64,000 nt of DNA from Symbiodinium kawagutii. Taxonomy: Eukaryota; Sar; Dinophyceae; Suessiales; Symbiodiniaceae. The translations under genes and the position numbers were made by a program. The DNA lies in assembly GCA_009767595.1 (NCBI GenBank), contig VSDK01027083.1, forward strand, positions 16,924-80,923, written 5' to 3'. Below are positions 34,401-37,877 of this stretch, piece after piece (positions within the stretch are counted from its first letter, which is position 1; every line of letters begins with the position of its first letter). The notes beneath the pieces are model-generated. The model worked only from the letters and a program-made list of their open reading frames with translations, was not told where the DNA came from and ran no database searches.

Positions 34401-35593
34401 GAAGAACAGCAGAAAGACCTGGAAGAACAGCTGCTCAGCAGTGAGGAGTATCTGCTCAGCAGATACTACTGCTGAGCACTGCCTCCCTTGGTGGCCATAG
34501 CAGTTTCTTGAATGATCAATGATGGTTGGTACTGATAGTTGATGCTAATAATGGCTTGTAGTGGATATAAGGGCGTGGCGAAGAATGCTGTTGGGTCATG
34601 GCCGATGGCTGATAAGAACGGTGAATGAGTCTGGTTGATGGTTGACAGCTTCAGCATCTTCGTGCCTCATCCAGCACTTGGCAGACTTGATGGGTGGGGC
34701 CCACTGTGGCCACCTGCCAACGGGGATGATCAGTGGCGACTTGAAGAGGGACTTGGTAAATGATAATGGTTAATGGATGGTTGATGATAATGGTTAATAA
34801 TGGATGGTTGATGATAATGGTCGATCATAATGGTCGATTGTAATGGTCGAGAATAATAAAGTGGTTCATCATGGTGGTTAATGGTGATTCGTGATGGTTA
34901 ATAGGTTGATAATTGTTAATAACAATGGTCAGTAATAATGGTTCATAATAACGGTTGACAAAAATGGTTTTTAATAAAACAATGGTTGATCATTATAGGG
35001 GTTAATGATTAATCATGATGCTTAAACATCATGCTTGATCACAATGGCTGATGCTAATGGTGGTTCATGGTGATTAATCATACGGACGAATGGCGGTTAA
35101 TTGTAGGGGGTATGGTCATTAGTGATGGTTAATAATGATGGTGAATAATTGTTGACAGTAGTGGTCAATAACTAGCTGATGATGGCTCATGATGGTTTTA
35201 CAAGGGTTGATGATGCTGAATAAGTGGTTGATAATGGTGAAATGACCAACAAACCAAGCTAATCATTGAGAGTGGGAGATCCGGCTGTTACTGAGTTCTA
35301 GAATTTCTGATAGGAAATCACCACCTATCCAGGGTGAAATCGATGGTGGCTTCGTAACACGGATCTGCCATCAATGATGGTTCACAGTAGTAACTGGGCT
35401 CTAATGGTCAATGCTTGCGGTTAATAATGCTGGTTCATTAGCAGGTATTGACCACGCACAGTGGTTATCAATGATGGCTAGAAATGGTTGGTAGTGATCC
35501 TGGAGGCAGCCAACCTGTTGAGATGGTCGGCGTTTCGCCGGCCTCGATGCTGGCAATCAGCACGTTGACCAACACCAGAAATGCCGCGGTCAC
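104..35593 (-). CDS. Voltage-gated cation channel-like gene with EF-hands and coiled-coil tail (gene-level span, about 41 exons)
   Basis: Hand-assembled multi-exon gene read on the minus strand. In order it encodes an S1/S2-like helix pair, soluble linkers, a full S1-S6 domain with an arginine/lysine-rich S4 and a re-entrant pore, two EF-hands, and a heptad-like coiled-coil tail. The family moves cations across a membrane in response to voltage; the EF-hands suggest Ca2+ modulation. Exon phases match across nearly every junction proposed between 26.8 and 0.1 kb, with one unresolved joint in the pore (16911/16414). The 5' end is uncertain because exons at 37.8-63.4 kb may belong to the same transcript. 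No stop codon was seen, so the 3' end probably lies beyond base 1. The gene could be a single-domain or a larger multi-domain channel; the ion is not predictable from sequence alone. Confidence 0.75.
935..983. repeat. (GTT)n microsatellite
   Basis: About 16 uninterrupted GTT units (CAA on the other strand). The poly-V and poly-Q open frames over it are artefacts of the repeat. Confidence 0.95.
2100..2196. mobile_element. Short interspersed element, family C copy 1
   Basis: About 95 bp beginning TTGGTGGTTTGAAACCTA and ending near TGGTTGAAACCACCGA. The ends are roughly inverted repeats of each other. The interior (ACTGGGGGAAATTAAACATG) matches the element at 33902-34001, which has ACTAGGGGAAGTAAACATG. 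It has no coding capacity, so it is MITE-like at most. Confidence 0.5.
2542..2602 (-). CDS. Exon: coiled-coil tail
   Basis: Reads STGQKLRDENDKYGSSYNMM then E, with acceptor GCTCAG and a GC donor (GCGACA). The first base completes the AG left by the previous exon (5207-5268) to give serine. The exon ends in phase 0 and joins the exon at 104-190 in frame. Charged, helix-forming composition fits a coiled coil. An alternative GT donor 14 bases further on (GTCTTGG) would break the phase. Confidence 0.6.
3838..3892. repeat. (TTG)n microsatellite
   Basis: About 17 TTG units, interrupted near the end by CTG. Confidence 0.95.
4300..4480. other. GC-rich coding-like island, strand unresolved
   Basis: Sharply GC-rich block in AT-rich surroundings. 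On plus, one frame is open with GC-ending codons (ATKPGPATSLPRSV, then LPGALTAEQWDGTLQHC). On minus, another is open (MLQRAIPLLSGQRTGQ). The neighbouring minus-strand exons join in phase without it. It may be an exon of another transcript, an alternative exon, or exon debris. Confidence 0.35.
5207..5268 (-). CDS. Exon: coiled-coil tail (AAKLRVELSQLIAKL)
   Basis: Acceptor CGCCAG|G and donor AG|GTCGCAG frame a 20-codon helix, AAKLRVELSQLIAKLGMEED, with leucines at heptad-like spacing and alternating charges. It starts in phase 0 after 5679-5711 and leaves two bases for the next exon, which supplies the third. Confidence 0.7.
5679..5711 (-). CDS. Micro-exon: coiled-coil tail (EQDKTTNAEAE)
   Basis: Thirty-three bases between acceptor CTCCAG|GAG and donor GAG|GTGCAC, phase 0 at both ends. 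The highly charged peptide fits the coiled-coil context of the exons on either side. Confidence 0.6.
6303..6377 (-). CDS. Exon: coiled-coil tail (LLEARKKLKEELLKA)
   Basis: Strong amphipathic helix LLEARKKLKEELLKAPSDPF with mostly G/C third bases, acceptor CTCTAG and donor GTTGAT, phase 0 at both ends. Upstream on the same frame is a TAG formed by the acceptor itself, so the exon start is well defined. The antisense frame is also open and leucine-rich, but it lacks matching splice sites. Confidence 0.65.
6664..6872. repeat. (CAT)n / (CAC-CAT) microsatellite
   Basis: About 200 bp of CAT units with interspersed CAC variants, inside an intron. The poly-M and poly-H/I frames over it are artefacts. 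Confidence 0.95.
6934..6981 (-). CDS. Exon: coiled-coil tail (ATQERLEGKFRQELGT)
   Basis: Acceptor TTCCCAG|GCC begins a charged helical peptide, ATQERLEGKFRQELGT. A GA donor (GATGGG) is proposed because it leaves phase 0 for the next exon; a GT donor 14 bases further down would break the frame. The exon start is firm and the end is less so. Confidence 0.55.
7484..7551. repeat. Tandem TTCACCAACCAA-type repeat
   Basis: Five or so degenerate 12-mer units (TTCACCAACCAA, AGTTCACCAACC) directly beside the exon at 7605-7672. In sense orientation this is the start of the downstream intron and reads TTGGTTGGTGAA-like. Confidence 0.85.
7605..7672 (-). CDS. Exon: tail region (DAMDGLRSRQLVAWR)
   Basis: Acceptor CGCTCAG|GT. 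The first two bases complete a serine codon from the preceding exon, then DAMDGLRSRQLVAWRCGSAA follows, ending in ATR before a GTGGAAG donor in phase 0. Third positions are GC-rich in this frame; another open frame (VTPWTACAVGNW) fits the phase less well. Confidence 0.55.
8134..8248 (+). mobile_element. MITE-like element, family A copy 1
   Basis: About 115 bp running from GGTGGGTCAAAACCCTGTAC to TAGACCCATAGCCAT. The core GTACCCCTGGTTCCCCTATC then ATTGTTTTCCCTATTA is shared with copies near 10.6, 32.3, 39.6 (inverted) and 45.7 kb. There is no coding capacity. Confidence 0.75.
8406..8535. repeat. Tandem TTATTACTACTAG repeat
   Basis: About a dozen degenerate units of TTACTACTAGTTA and TTACTGGTTA just 3' (plus) of element copy 1 and next to the exon at 8547-8629. 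Confidence 0.85.
8547..8629 (-). CDS. Exon: tail region (TSSKAVEDLLQSLSLG)
   Basis: Acceptor TCCCAG|G and donor A|GTAAAT. The single leading G completes AGG from the previous exon, giving R then TSSKAVEDLLQSLSLGTWGS and AANIEIT. It leaves one base that the next exon completes. Helical, coding-like codon use. The opposite strand is also open (AQTQALQEILHSFAGG), so assignment rests on phase. Confidence 0.6.
9382..9448 (-). CDS. Exon: post-EF-hand helix (QRSLLKLGHEI)
   Basis: Acceptor CTCCAG|AG and GC donor AG|GCACGG. The two leading bases complete GAG from the preceding EF-hand exon. It reads WEIPTATEAPQRSLLKLGHE then I. The LLKLGHEI helix starts the coiled-coil tail. Confidence 0.6.
10067..10109 (-). 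CDS. Exon: exiting helix of second EF-hand
   Basis: Acceptor TTGCCAG|GAG and GC donor G|GCAAGC frame EFLVGFEWLNEPIS. This continues VDHNGLIEFQ from the previous exon to make IEFQEFLVGFEWLNE, a textbook EF-hand exiting helix. The initial E is the 12th (bidentate) loop residue. Confidence 0.85.
10636..10719 (+). mobile_element. MITE-like element, family A copy 2 (left end missing)
   Basis: Contains CACCCCTGGTTCCCCTATCA, ATTGTTTTCCCTAT and the right end TTGACCCATAGCCAC. The left terminal repeat is absent. Confidence 0.65.
10786..10815 (-). CDS. Micro-exon: core of second EF-hand loop (VDHNGLIEFQ)
   Basis: Only 30 bases between acceptor GTGTCAG|GTG and donor CAG|GTTAGC, phase 0 at both ends. 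With the D at the end of the upstream exon it forms D-V-D-H-N-G-L-I-E-F-Q-E: acidic or Asn residues at loop positions 1, 3, 5 and 9, Gly at 6, Ile at 8, Glu at 12 (the last from the next exon). Three exons therefore share one Ca2+-binding loop. Confidence 0.8.
11215..11265 (-). CDS. Exon: entering helix of second EF-hand
   Basis: Acceptor CGCTCAG|GTG and donor GAC|GTGCGG enclose VAKVPMQDLMQMFDILD. The pattern L-M-Q-M-F-D-I-L-D is the classic E-helix and first loop Asp of an EF-hand. The phase 0 ends join directly to VDHNGLIEFQ. Confidence 0.85.
12100..12255. repeat. ACCATCA/AACCACC array at intron end
   Basis: Degenerate AACCACCATYRTTAACC units directly beside the exon at 12308-12338. In sense orientation this is near the 5' end of the downstream intron and reads GGTTAATGATGG-like. 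Confidence 0.8.
12308..12338 (-). CDS. Exon: linker between the EF-hands (SPFHLKRLQQ)
   Basis: Acceptor CCCCAG|G; the G completes AGG from the previous exon, then SPFHLKRLQQ. A GC donor (GCGCCG) is required to keep phase 0 into VAKVPMQDLM. Other frames on both strands are also open, so the exact peptide is less certain than the flanking EF-hand exons. Confidence 0.5.
12572..12698. repeat. (CAT)n with CAC variants
   Basis: CAT-rich microsatellite followed by CACCAT units in the intron upstream of the EF-hand linker exon. Confidence 0.95.
13096..13206 (-). CDS. Exon: first EF-hand
   Basis: Acceptor CTCCAG|G and donor AG|GTGATGG. The 36-codon exon reads WLRGVFAAADKDGSMTLER then AEYRELLKLGKPRERGG. 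The loop D-K-D-G-S-M-T-L-E-R-A-E has Asp, Asp, Ser and Glu at coordinating positions 1, 3, 5 and 12. The usual Gly at position 6 is replaced by Met and the hydrophobic at 8 is Leu. It lies shortly after S6, as in Ca2+-modulated channels. Confidence 0.9.
13922..13941 (-). CDS. Micro-exon linking S6 tail to EF-hand (AVEELA)
   Basis: Twenty bases between acceptor TGCCAG|GCA and GC donor AG|GCAGCA. It starts in phase 0 after ...QKDEE and leaves AG, completed by G of the EF-hand exon (R). The frame continues as a charged helix beyond the donor, so a longer form is possible but would not keep phase. Confidence 0.5.
13942..15252. other. Intron, AT-rich, no supported exon
   Basis: Contains a short TA-rich run (14028), GGTTAATAGTGG repeats (14250-14350) and an A-rich stretch with ACACATA motifs (15010-15170). 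I see no exon-like block with splice signals. Confidence 0.5.
15253..15309 (-). CDS. Exon: S6 cytoplasmic extension (VVSDNMMSVRESQAQ)
   Basis: Acceptor TCTCAG|GTG and donor GAG|GTGCCC, phase 0 both ends. VVSDNMMSVRESQAQKDEE continues SVLTG from the S6 exon to give LTGVVSDNM, a characteristic end of S6 in this family, followed by a charged helix. Confidence 0.85.
15790..15857. repeat. 12-bp inverted repeat (hairpin)
   Basis: ATTGTGGATCCA at 15790-15801 and its exact complement TGGATCCACAAT at 15846-15857, separated by 44 bases, inside an intron. Confidence 0.8.
15996..16070 (-). CDS. Exon: S6 transmembrane helix
   Basis: Acceptor CTTCAG|ATC and donor GGC|GTTGGA, phase 0. Reads IPAIKPVYVLFTICSTWALL then SVLTG: a hydrophobic helix with the FTI..SxWALLSVLTG pattern of S6 inner helices lining the pore. 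Confidence 0.9.
16367..16414 (-). CDS. Exon: pore loop / selectivity filter region (IMNQQNWEAMGPLL)
   Basis: Acceptor GCCCAG|ATC and GC donor AAG|GCCACG, phase 0. IMNQQNWEAMGPLLDK follows the pore helix and has the conserved Trp after the filter. Aligned by eye to TLESW of bacterial Nav channels, the filter reads NQQNW, with no acidic residue. It feeds directly into IPAIKPVYV of S6. Confidence 0.75.
16911..16933 (-). CDS. Micro-exon: pore helix (DSMFALF)
   Basis: Acceptor GCTGAG|GG; the two bases complete TGG after ...FGSM, giving FGSMWDSMFALF, an excellent match to a P-helix. The 3' end is unresolved: phase 0 after TTC is needed, but the next bases are AGTGCAGG, not GT/GC/GA. Either a further micro-exon is missing or the junction is unusual. 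Confidence 0.55.
17563..17611 (-). CDS. Exon: pore turret and start of P-helix (ASRELFGSM)
   Basis: Acceptor CGCCAG|GAA and GC donor T|GCAGCT. EDPDLPPASRELFGSM ends in the LFGS motif at the start of the pore helix. The final T joins GG of the next exon as Trp. Confidence 0.7.
17640..17960. repeat. GGTTGATGG-type degenerate array
   Basis: Dense TGGTTGATGG, TGGATGG and GGTTAATAG units just above the pore exon (sense 3' end of the preceding intron, reading CCATCAACCA). Confidence 0.85.
18447..18478 (-). CDS. Exon: S5-pore linker (HAKFIKAGLE)
   Basis: Acceptor CGTCAG|GT and GC donor GAG|GCTCCA. The two leading bases complete Gly after ...PPTQA; then HAKFIKAGLE leads in phase 0 to EDPDLPPASREL. 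Turret regions are poorly conserved, so support is from phase and position. Confidence 0.5.
19151..19235 (-). CDS. Exon: second half of S5 and turret start
   Basis: Acceptor CCTCAG|GTC and donor G|GTTGGG. VVTLYAFAILATRTIGR continues SIFWVLVFL from the preceding exon to give an intact S5 helix, then ACCGWGPPTQA. The LYAFAILATxxIGR pattern is typical of S5 in this family. Confidence 0.85.
19750..19785 (-). CDS. Micro-exon: first half of S5 (AMQSIFWVLVFL)
   Basis: Thirty-six bases between acceptor AGCCAG|GCC and donor CTG|GTCGGA, phase 0. AMQSIFWVLVFL is the start of S5; the F-W-V-L-V pattern is common at this position in voltage-gated channels. Confidence 0.8.
19811..19930. repeat. GGTTGGTTGGCTGG-type array
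   Basis: Degenerate tandem units of TTGGTTGG(T/C)TGG and AGCTGGTTAG, directly beside the S5 exon. Confidence 0.85.
20860..21040. repeat. ACCATCA-type array at intron end
   Basis: Units such as ATCATCTACC, AACCATCATTAACCAGCACA and GCGTCACTCACC, directly below the S4-S5 linker exon. They are complementary in sense to the array at 19811-19930 at the other end of the same intron. Confidence 0.8.
21073..21101 (-). CDS. Micro-exon: S4-S5 linker (AVARMVADQ)
   Basis: Acceptor ACTCAG|GT and a GA donor CAG|GATCTG. The two leading bases complete Arg after ...VRPL, giving RPLRAVARMVADQ then AMQSIFWV in phase 0. Position, length and basic start fit the S4-S5 linker helix. A longer exon with a later GT donor cannot be excluded. 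Confidence 0.6.
22106..22158 (-). CDS. Exon: voltage sensor S4 (MLRILRLLKLVKAVRPL)
   Basis: Acceptor CGTCAG|G and GC donor C|GCGGCG. Together with the upstream exon it yields RMLRILRLLKLVKAVRPLR: a positive residue at every third position (R,R,R,K,K,R,R), the hallmark of S4. Confidence 0.9.
22153..22599. repeat. 11-bp direct repeat flanking the S4 intron
   Basis: AGCATCCTGAC occurs at 22153-22163 and again at 22589-22599, 436 bp apart, at the two splice junctions of the intron splitting S4 (sense GTCAGGATGCT). It looks like a target-site duplication. Confidence 0.8.
22376..22439. repeat. (TTG)n(CTG)n compound microsatellite
   Basis: About 11 TTG units followed by about 10 CTG units, inside the S4 intron. 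Confidence 0.95.
22595..22633 (-). CDS. Exon: start of S4 (GFGRLVLLV)
   Basis: Acceptor CACCAG|G and GA donor AG|GATGCT. The leading G completes Gln; TTSGFGRLVLLV follows and the AG joins the next exon's G as Arg. If the exon instead extended to GTGGCGG the peptide would repeat RMLR, which is why the GA donor is preferred. Confidence 0.7.
23301..23341 (-). CDS. Exon: S3-S4 linker (AIPISSLLFGREA)
   Basis: Acceptor CCCCAG|GCC and donor CA|GTTACC. The CA joins G of the S4 exon as Gln. It lies between S3 and S4 in order and in phase. Confidence 0.65.
23385..23480. repeat. GGTTGGTAGTGG-type array
   Basis: Degenerate TGGTTGG/GTGGTTTGATAGTGG units just above exon 23301-23341, partnered by the ACCATCA array at 23840-24062 at the other end of the same intron. 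Confidence 0.8.
23840..24062. repeat. ACCATCA-type array at intron end
   Basis: Dense AACCATCAACC, CACCATTATCAGC and CATTAACATCC units leading up to the S3 exon; in sense they begin the S3-S4 intron as GGTTGATGGT. Confidence 0.85.
24154..24228 (-). CDS. Exon: S3 transmembrane helix
   Basis: Acceptor TTGCAG|GAC and donor AGG|GTAGCA, phase 0. DLFWNWMDFIIVLLGVFDLW then AQRPR. The pattern N-W-M-D-F-I-I-V..V-F-D is diagnostic of S3 in voltage-gated channels. Confidence 0.92.
24291..24380. repeat. Tandem 10-mer GGTTAATGAT array
   Basis: Nine back-to-back 10-base units (GGTTAATGAT, GGTGAATGAT, GGTTACTGAT, GGTTGATGAT...), 60 bases above the S3 exon. The cleanest example of the intron-end repeat in the window. 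Confidence 0.95.
25198..25257 (-). CDS. Exon: S2 end and S2-S3 loop (RLRLEGCKTFFTS)
   Basis: Acceptor CCCCAG|GTG and donor CAC|GTCTTG, phase 0. VRLRLEGCKTFFTSEEEMQH continues CFFVFEIM to give the S2 signature F-x-F-E-x-x-x-R-L...G..FF, then leads to S3. Confidence 0.88.
25682..25714 (-). CDS. Micro-exon: S2 helix (GILCFFVFEIM)
   Basis: Thirty-three bases between acceptor GCGCAG|GGC and GC donor ATG|GCTGGG. The conserved S2 acidic residue is the E of VFEIM. Confidence 0.82.
26494..26514 (-). CDS. Micro-exon: S1-S2 loop (ETDQPAP)
   Basis: Twenty-one bases between acceptor TCCAAG|GAA and GC donor CCT|GCTTGG. ETD right after S1 is common in voltage-gated channels. The size and position fit, but the frame upstream of the acceptor is also open, so the boundary is tentative. 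Confidence 0.5.
26729..26776 (-). CDS. Exon: S1 transmembrane helix
   Basis: YLSGGVICLNAAVLGF, with the V-I-x-L-N signature of S1, after acceptor CTGCAG and before GC donor TTC|GCCGCT. The same frame is open upstream (GVWWTLADALQ), so the exon may start earlier than given. Confidence 0.75.
26840..26960. repeat. TGGTTGATGATGG-type array
   Basis: Units ATGGTCCATGGGTTGG, GATGGTTGATGATGATGG directly above the S1 exon. Confidence 0.75.
27513..27541 (-). CDS. Candidate exon before S1
   Basis: Acceptor GCCAG|GC and donor CCG|GTGAAG around 29 bases; read as CDIPASYGP it would join S1 in phase 0. Alternative frames exist and nothing else supports it. Confidence 0.3.
28630..28656 (-). CDS. Candidate exon (ILSLIRLC)
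   Basis: Acceptor TGCCAG|GC and donor G|GTACCC. The phase fits the preceding exon (29201-29252); an alternative frame reads HPEFDPTV. A nearby stretch at 28200-28270 on minus (GINAKIDANG-like) is another weak candidate. Confidence 0.35.
29201..29252 (-). CDS. Exon: soluble linker (RSKVLPTFMREEHRRYL)
   Basis: Acceptor CGCCAG|CGC and GC donor G|GCGCAA. Charged peptide RSKVLPTFMREEHRRYL with GC-rich third bases; starts in phase 0 after 30492-30524. Confidence 0.55.
29339..29395. repeat. Tandem GGTTCAACTG repeat
   Basis: Five units of GGTTCAACTG/GGTTTAACTT, 10-11 bases each. Confidence 0.9.
30492..30524 (-). CDS. Micro-exon (AIITVGILQNC)
   Basis: Acceptor CACTGAG|GCC and donor TGC|GTCCCT, phase 0 on both sides, matching both neighbours. 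Hydrophobic peptide of unknown role. Confidence 0.45.
31453..31503 (-). CDS. Exon (ERICNLIDTVRELRDRD)
   Basis: Acceptor CATAG|GAG and donor GAT|GTAGCA, phase 0. The N-L-I-D core loosely resembles the N..D of an S3 segment, which would fit its place after the S2-like exon, but the charges make a membrane helix unlikely. The plus strand carries a long open frame that I regard as its shadow. Confidence 0.6.
32286..32410 (+). mobile_element. MITE-like element, family A copy 3
   Basis: Runs from ATGGCAGTGGGTCAAAACCC to TTGACCCATAGCCATGT with core TACCCCTGGTTCCCCTATCA and CATTGTTTTCCCTATAG. About 120 bp, non-coding. Confidence 0.8.
32463..32498 (-). CDS. Micro-exon (PSDNRAQLRLDK)
   Basis: Acceptor CTCCAG|CCA and donor AAG|GTCGAA, phase 0 both ends, joining ERICNLIDT in frame. 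Confidence 0.55.
33902..34001. mobile_element. Short interspersed element, family C copy 2
   Basis: About 100 bp from TTGGTGGCTTCAAGCCCTAT to TCTAAAACCAACAACCAA, interior ACTAGGGGAAGTAAACATG; matches 2100-2196. Confidence 0.5.
34356..34433 (-). CDS. Exon: first S2-like transmembrane helix
   Basis: QLFFQVFLLFFVFEYSLRIY then HRGCSR, after acceptor GCTGAG and before GC donor AGG|GCCCAG. The F-x-F-E-Y-x-L-R-I pattern is an S2 signature. It is distinct from the S2 at 25.2-25.7 kb, so a second voltage-sensor-like unit precedes the complete domain. A GT donor after CACC is possible but breaks phase. Confidence 0.8.
34433..34477. repeat. Nested inverted repeats over a 3' splice site
   Basis: Inner palindrome AGTATCTGCTCAGCAGATACT (10-bp arms) at 34447-34467. 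Outer arms GCTCAGCAGT at 34433-34442 and ACTGCTGAGC at 34468-34477. The proposed acceptor AG of the S2-like exon lies in the outer arm. Confidence 0.9.
34676..34713 (-). CDS. Exon: linker between S1-like and S2-like helices
   Basis: Acceptor GGCAG|GT and GC donor AGT|GCTGGA. Two leading bases complete Gly from the upstream exon, and phase 0 leads to QLFFQV. It reads GHSGPHPSSLPS; another frame (WPQWAPPIKSAK) is also attractive, so the peptide is tentative. Confidence 0.4.
34745..35235. repeat. Long GGTTRATRATGG-type array
   Basis: About 490 bp of degenerate AATGGTTAATGATGG, GGTTGATGATAATGG and TGGTCGATAATAATGG units, the longest intron-end array here, starting right above exon 34676-34713. 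Confidence 0.9.
35515..35593 (-). CDS. Exon: first S1-like transmembrane helix
   Basis: Acceptor GTCGAG|GTG and donor G|GTTGGC. VTAAFLVLVNVLIASIEAGE then TPTIST: a hydrophobic helix ending in acidic residues, in the L-V-N-V style of S1. Followed in order and phase by the S2-like exon. Confidence 0.8.
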
Positions 35594-37799
35594 CTCGACG
35601 CGGATTCGACAGAAGCAGCAGTTGTGATGCTTTAATCGTGGTTGATTGATATCAGTCAGTACCAGCGAAACAACACATATCTATAGTGATTAATCGTGGT
35701 TAATCATAGTTCATATCAGTTCATACCCTCAATTTTGGCCAAACAATGTATTCATGATGGTTACGCTCCGGGAAACTAACCTGGTTACATGCAACATCCA
35801 CCATAGAAATAACTGGTTGACCTGTAAACATGGTGATTTCGAACTTCCAGCTTCGTTTGCCAAAGGGTAATCATCCTCAACCAGAAACACTGGTGCAAGT
35901 TATCATAGTGGTTAGTTGAGAACCGTCAATATTTGAGAAAAATCAACGATAATCAATGGTCCCGGTGAACAATTGGTATTGCTGGTGCATAACAATAGTG
36001 GTGAATATGAAATTTGTTCATGTTTTTGTCGAAAACAATGAATTGATAGTGATGGTGGCTAACAACCAACAATAATGTTGATGGTTCATGTTATTTTAAT
36101 TGGTGGTTGGTGGTAGTCAATTGATAGTCGTGGTTGATGATGAGTTCTGAAGTTTCATAGCCAACTACCACCCTCAGGTCGGTCAAACAAATTTCCCAAC
36201 AACCATCAGCATGAATGCTTAAGCACTAATGATGGCCAAAAACGGACAATACTTGGGGCTATGACCACCAACCATCAATAATTGCAACAAAAAAATTGAA
36301 AACCGGACGCCTTGGCAGCATTATTGAGGTGGAGTGCTACAGCCTAATGGTTACGACAAGAAGGCTTCAGCACTGGGTTAGCAATCGCTTCATTTGGGTT
36401 ACAAACCGCAACTACCACTGGCAAATAGGTGGCTCAAAGGTATCGCGCCGATGCTGTGGCACAACTCTTTTTGCAATGTTGTATGAGTCAGGCAATTTTC
36501 TGACATGATGGCTCATTAGGGTACGTGGTGGCTAATGATCGTCAATGACGGGTGATTTCATGATATTGAATGGTGGTTCATATGGTGAATCATGATGAAT
36601 AATGGATGATGATGATGGTCAATGAACGAACTAATGGCCTAATGGTTAGTCATGTTCAATCTTCATTTCTCGATGGTTCATCACAATTGATAACAACGCA
36701 CAACATCCCAACATTGGTTTCGTCGCTCCCCCCGTGGCCACCCAGGGCCTGATAACCAGTGGCTTCCAACCAGTTGCATCGGCCATTTCTCCTGGCAGAA
36801 ACTCCATGGCCGTGGGTTGCGTTTCCATAACCTGGAAACCAAAAATGGTGATCCAACGGCTCACCAACGGCCCACTGATACGTTCGAAAAATCACAAACA
36901 TCACATTTTCTTTTTGCTGGCAGTTTCCACGGCCGACGGTTTTCCACAATATGCATGGATGGTTGATATCGGGCACTGCACAAACTCGACCAACTGGTTG
37001 ATAAACTTCGGTAGACCTTGAAAAGACACAAATTGTAGGAGTGTGTCGGCTGGTCATGCCATTTGTCAATGTCAGCTATGAAATCATTGTTGATACGAAA
37101 ATCCATGCGGTCATCGCGCCAACGATTGTACCAAAACCAGTCTATGTTGCTGTCAGTGCAACGTTGTTGTTTCGATCCTGCCATATCGCTGATCAATCTT
37201 CATGGTATAATATGGGGACTCAAGACTGTTTGTCCATGATTTCTAATTTTGGCAACGCATGCAATTCACATTTGCATTGTTTTGTATCATGGTTCCCTTT
37301 GACCCCTCATGACGACTGCAAATGTCCTGGAAGTGTCTCCTTCCAAGTCAGCTTGCACCTAAGGAATTCAACACCAAAACAATTGGCAGGCGGAAAAAAA
37401 TGCAAGTGGTAACTTGGTCATGGGTTCCCGTGACCACTTGGCAAATACAAATTCCGAGTTTCAATTTCCGTAATTTCATGAAACCGTGTCTGCGTGCATG
37501 CATCGACACGCATGTGCATACATTGTGAATGAATGCATGAACACATGTCTTTGTATGTAAGTGCAAAAAAATGTATGTAAAACTGGAAATATGCAAACAG
37601 CCATGCACGCACCCGTCTGCAAACCAGTGGCGCGCAACCGACCATCCCGCTATGCGTTTTGTGTATCCACATTTTAGCGTCCAACAATCCTAGTGCAGCA
37701 AACCTTCCGGCCCGAAAATATGTAAACGCCATCGGTTGTGGATCCCATGGCGATGCCAGGAGTTGGTATCGTAAAAGGATCTCGATGACGCAAGGTGAC
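35594..37799. other. Long intron or intergenic, no supported exon
   Basis: Repeats of the GGTTAATCATGG type at 35640-35720 and 36510-36650, otherwise AT-rich. Open frames at 36650-37070 on both strands have no exon-like codon pattern or splice signals. Confidence 0.45.
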
Positions 37800-37877
37800 T
37801 GTCCAGAGTGAGGGCTTCTGGCTGTGTGGTGGCCAGGGGATTTGGTTCAGTCCACTTTGATGGGGTGCTCTCCGCGT
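37800..37877 (-). CDS. Candidate exon (AESTPSKWTEPNPLATT)
   Basis: Acceptor CGCCCAG|AC and donor A|GTCACC around AESTPSKWTEPNPLATTQPE, then ALTLD. Coding-like composition but phase does not match its neighbours as drawn. Confidence 0.4.
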
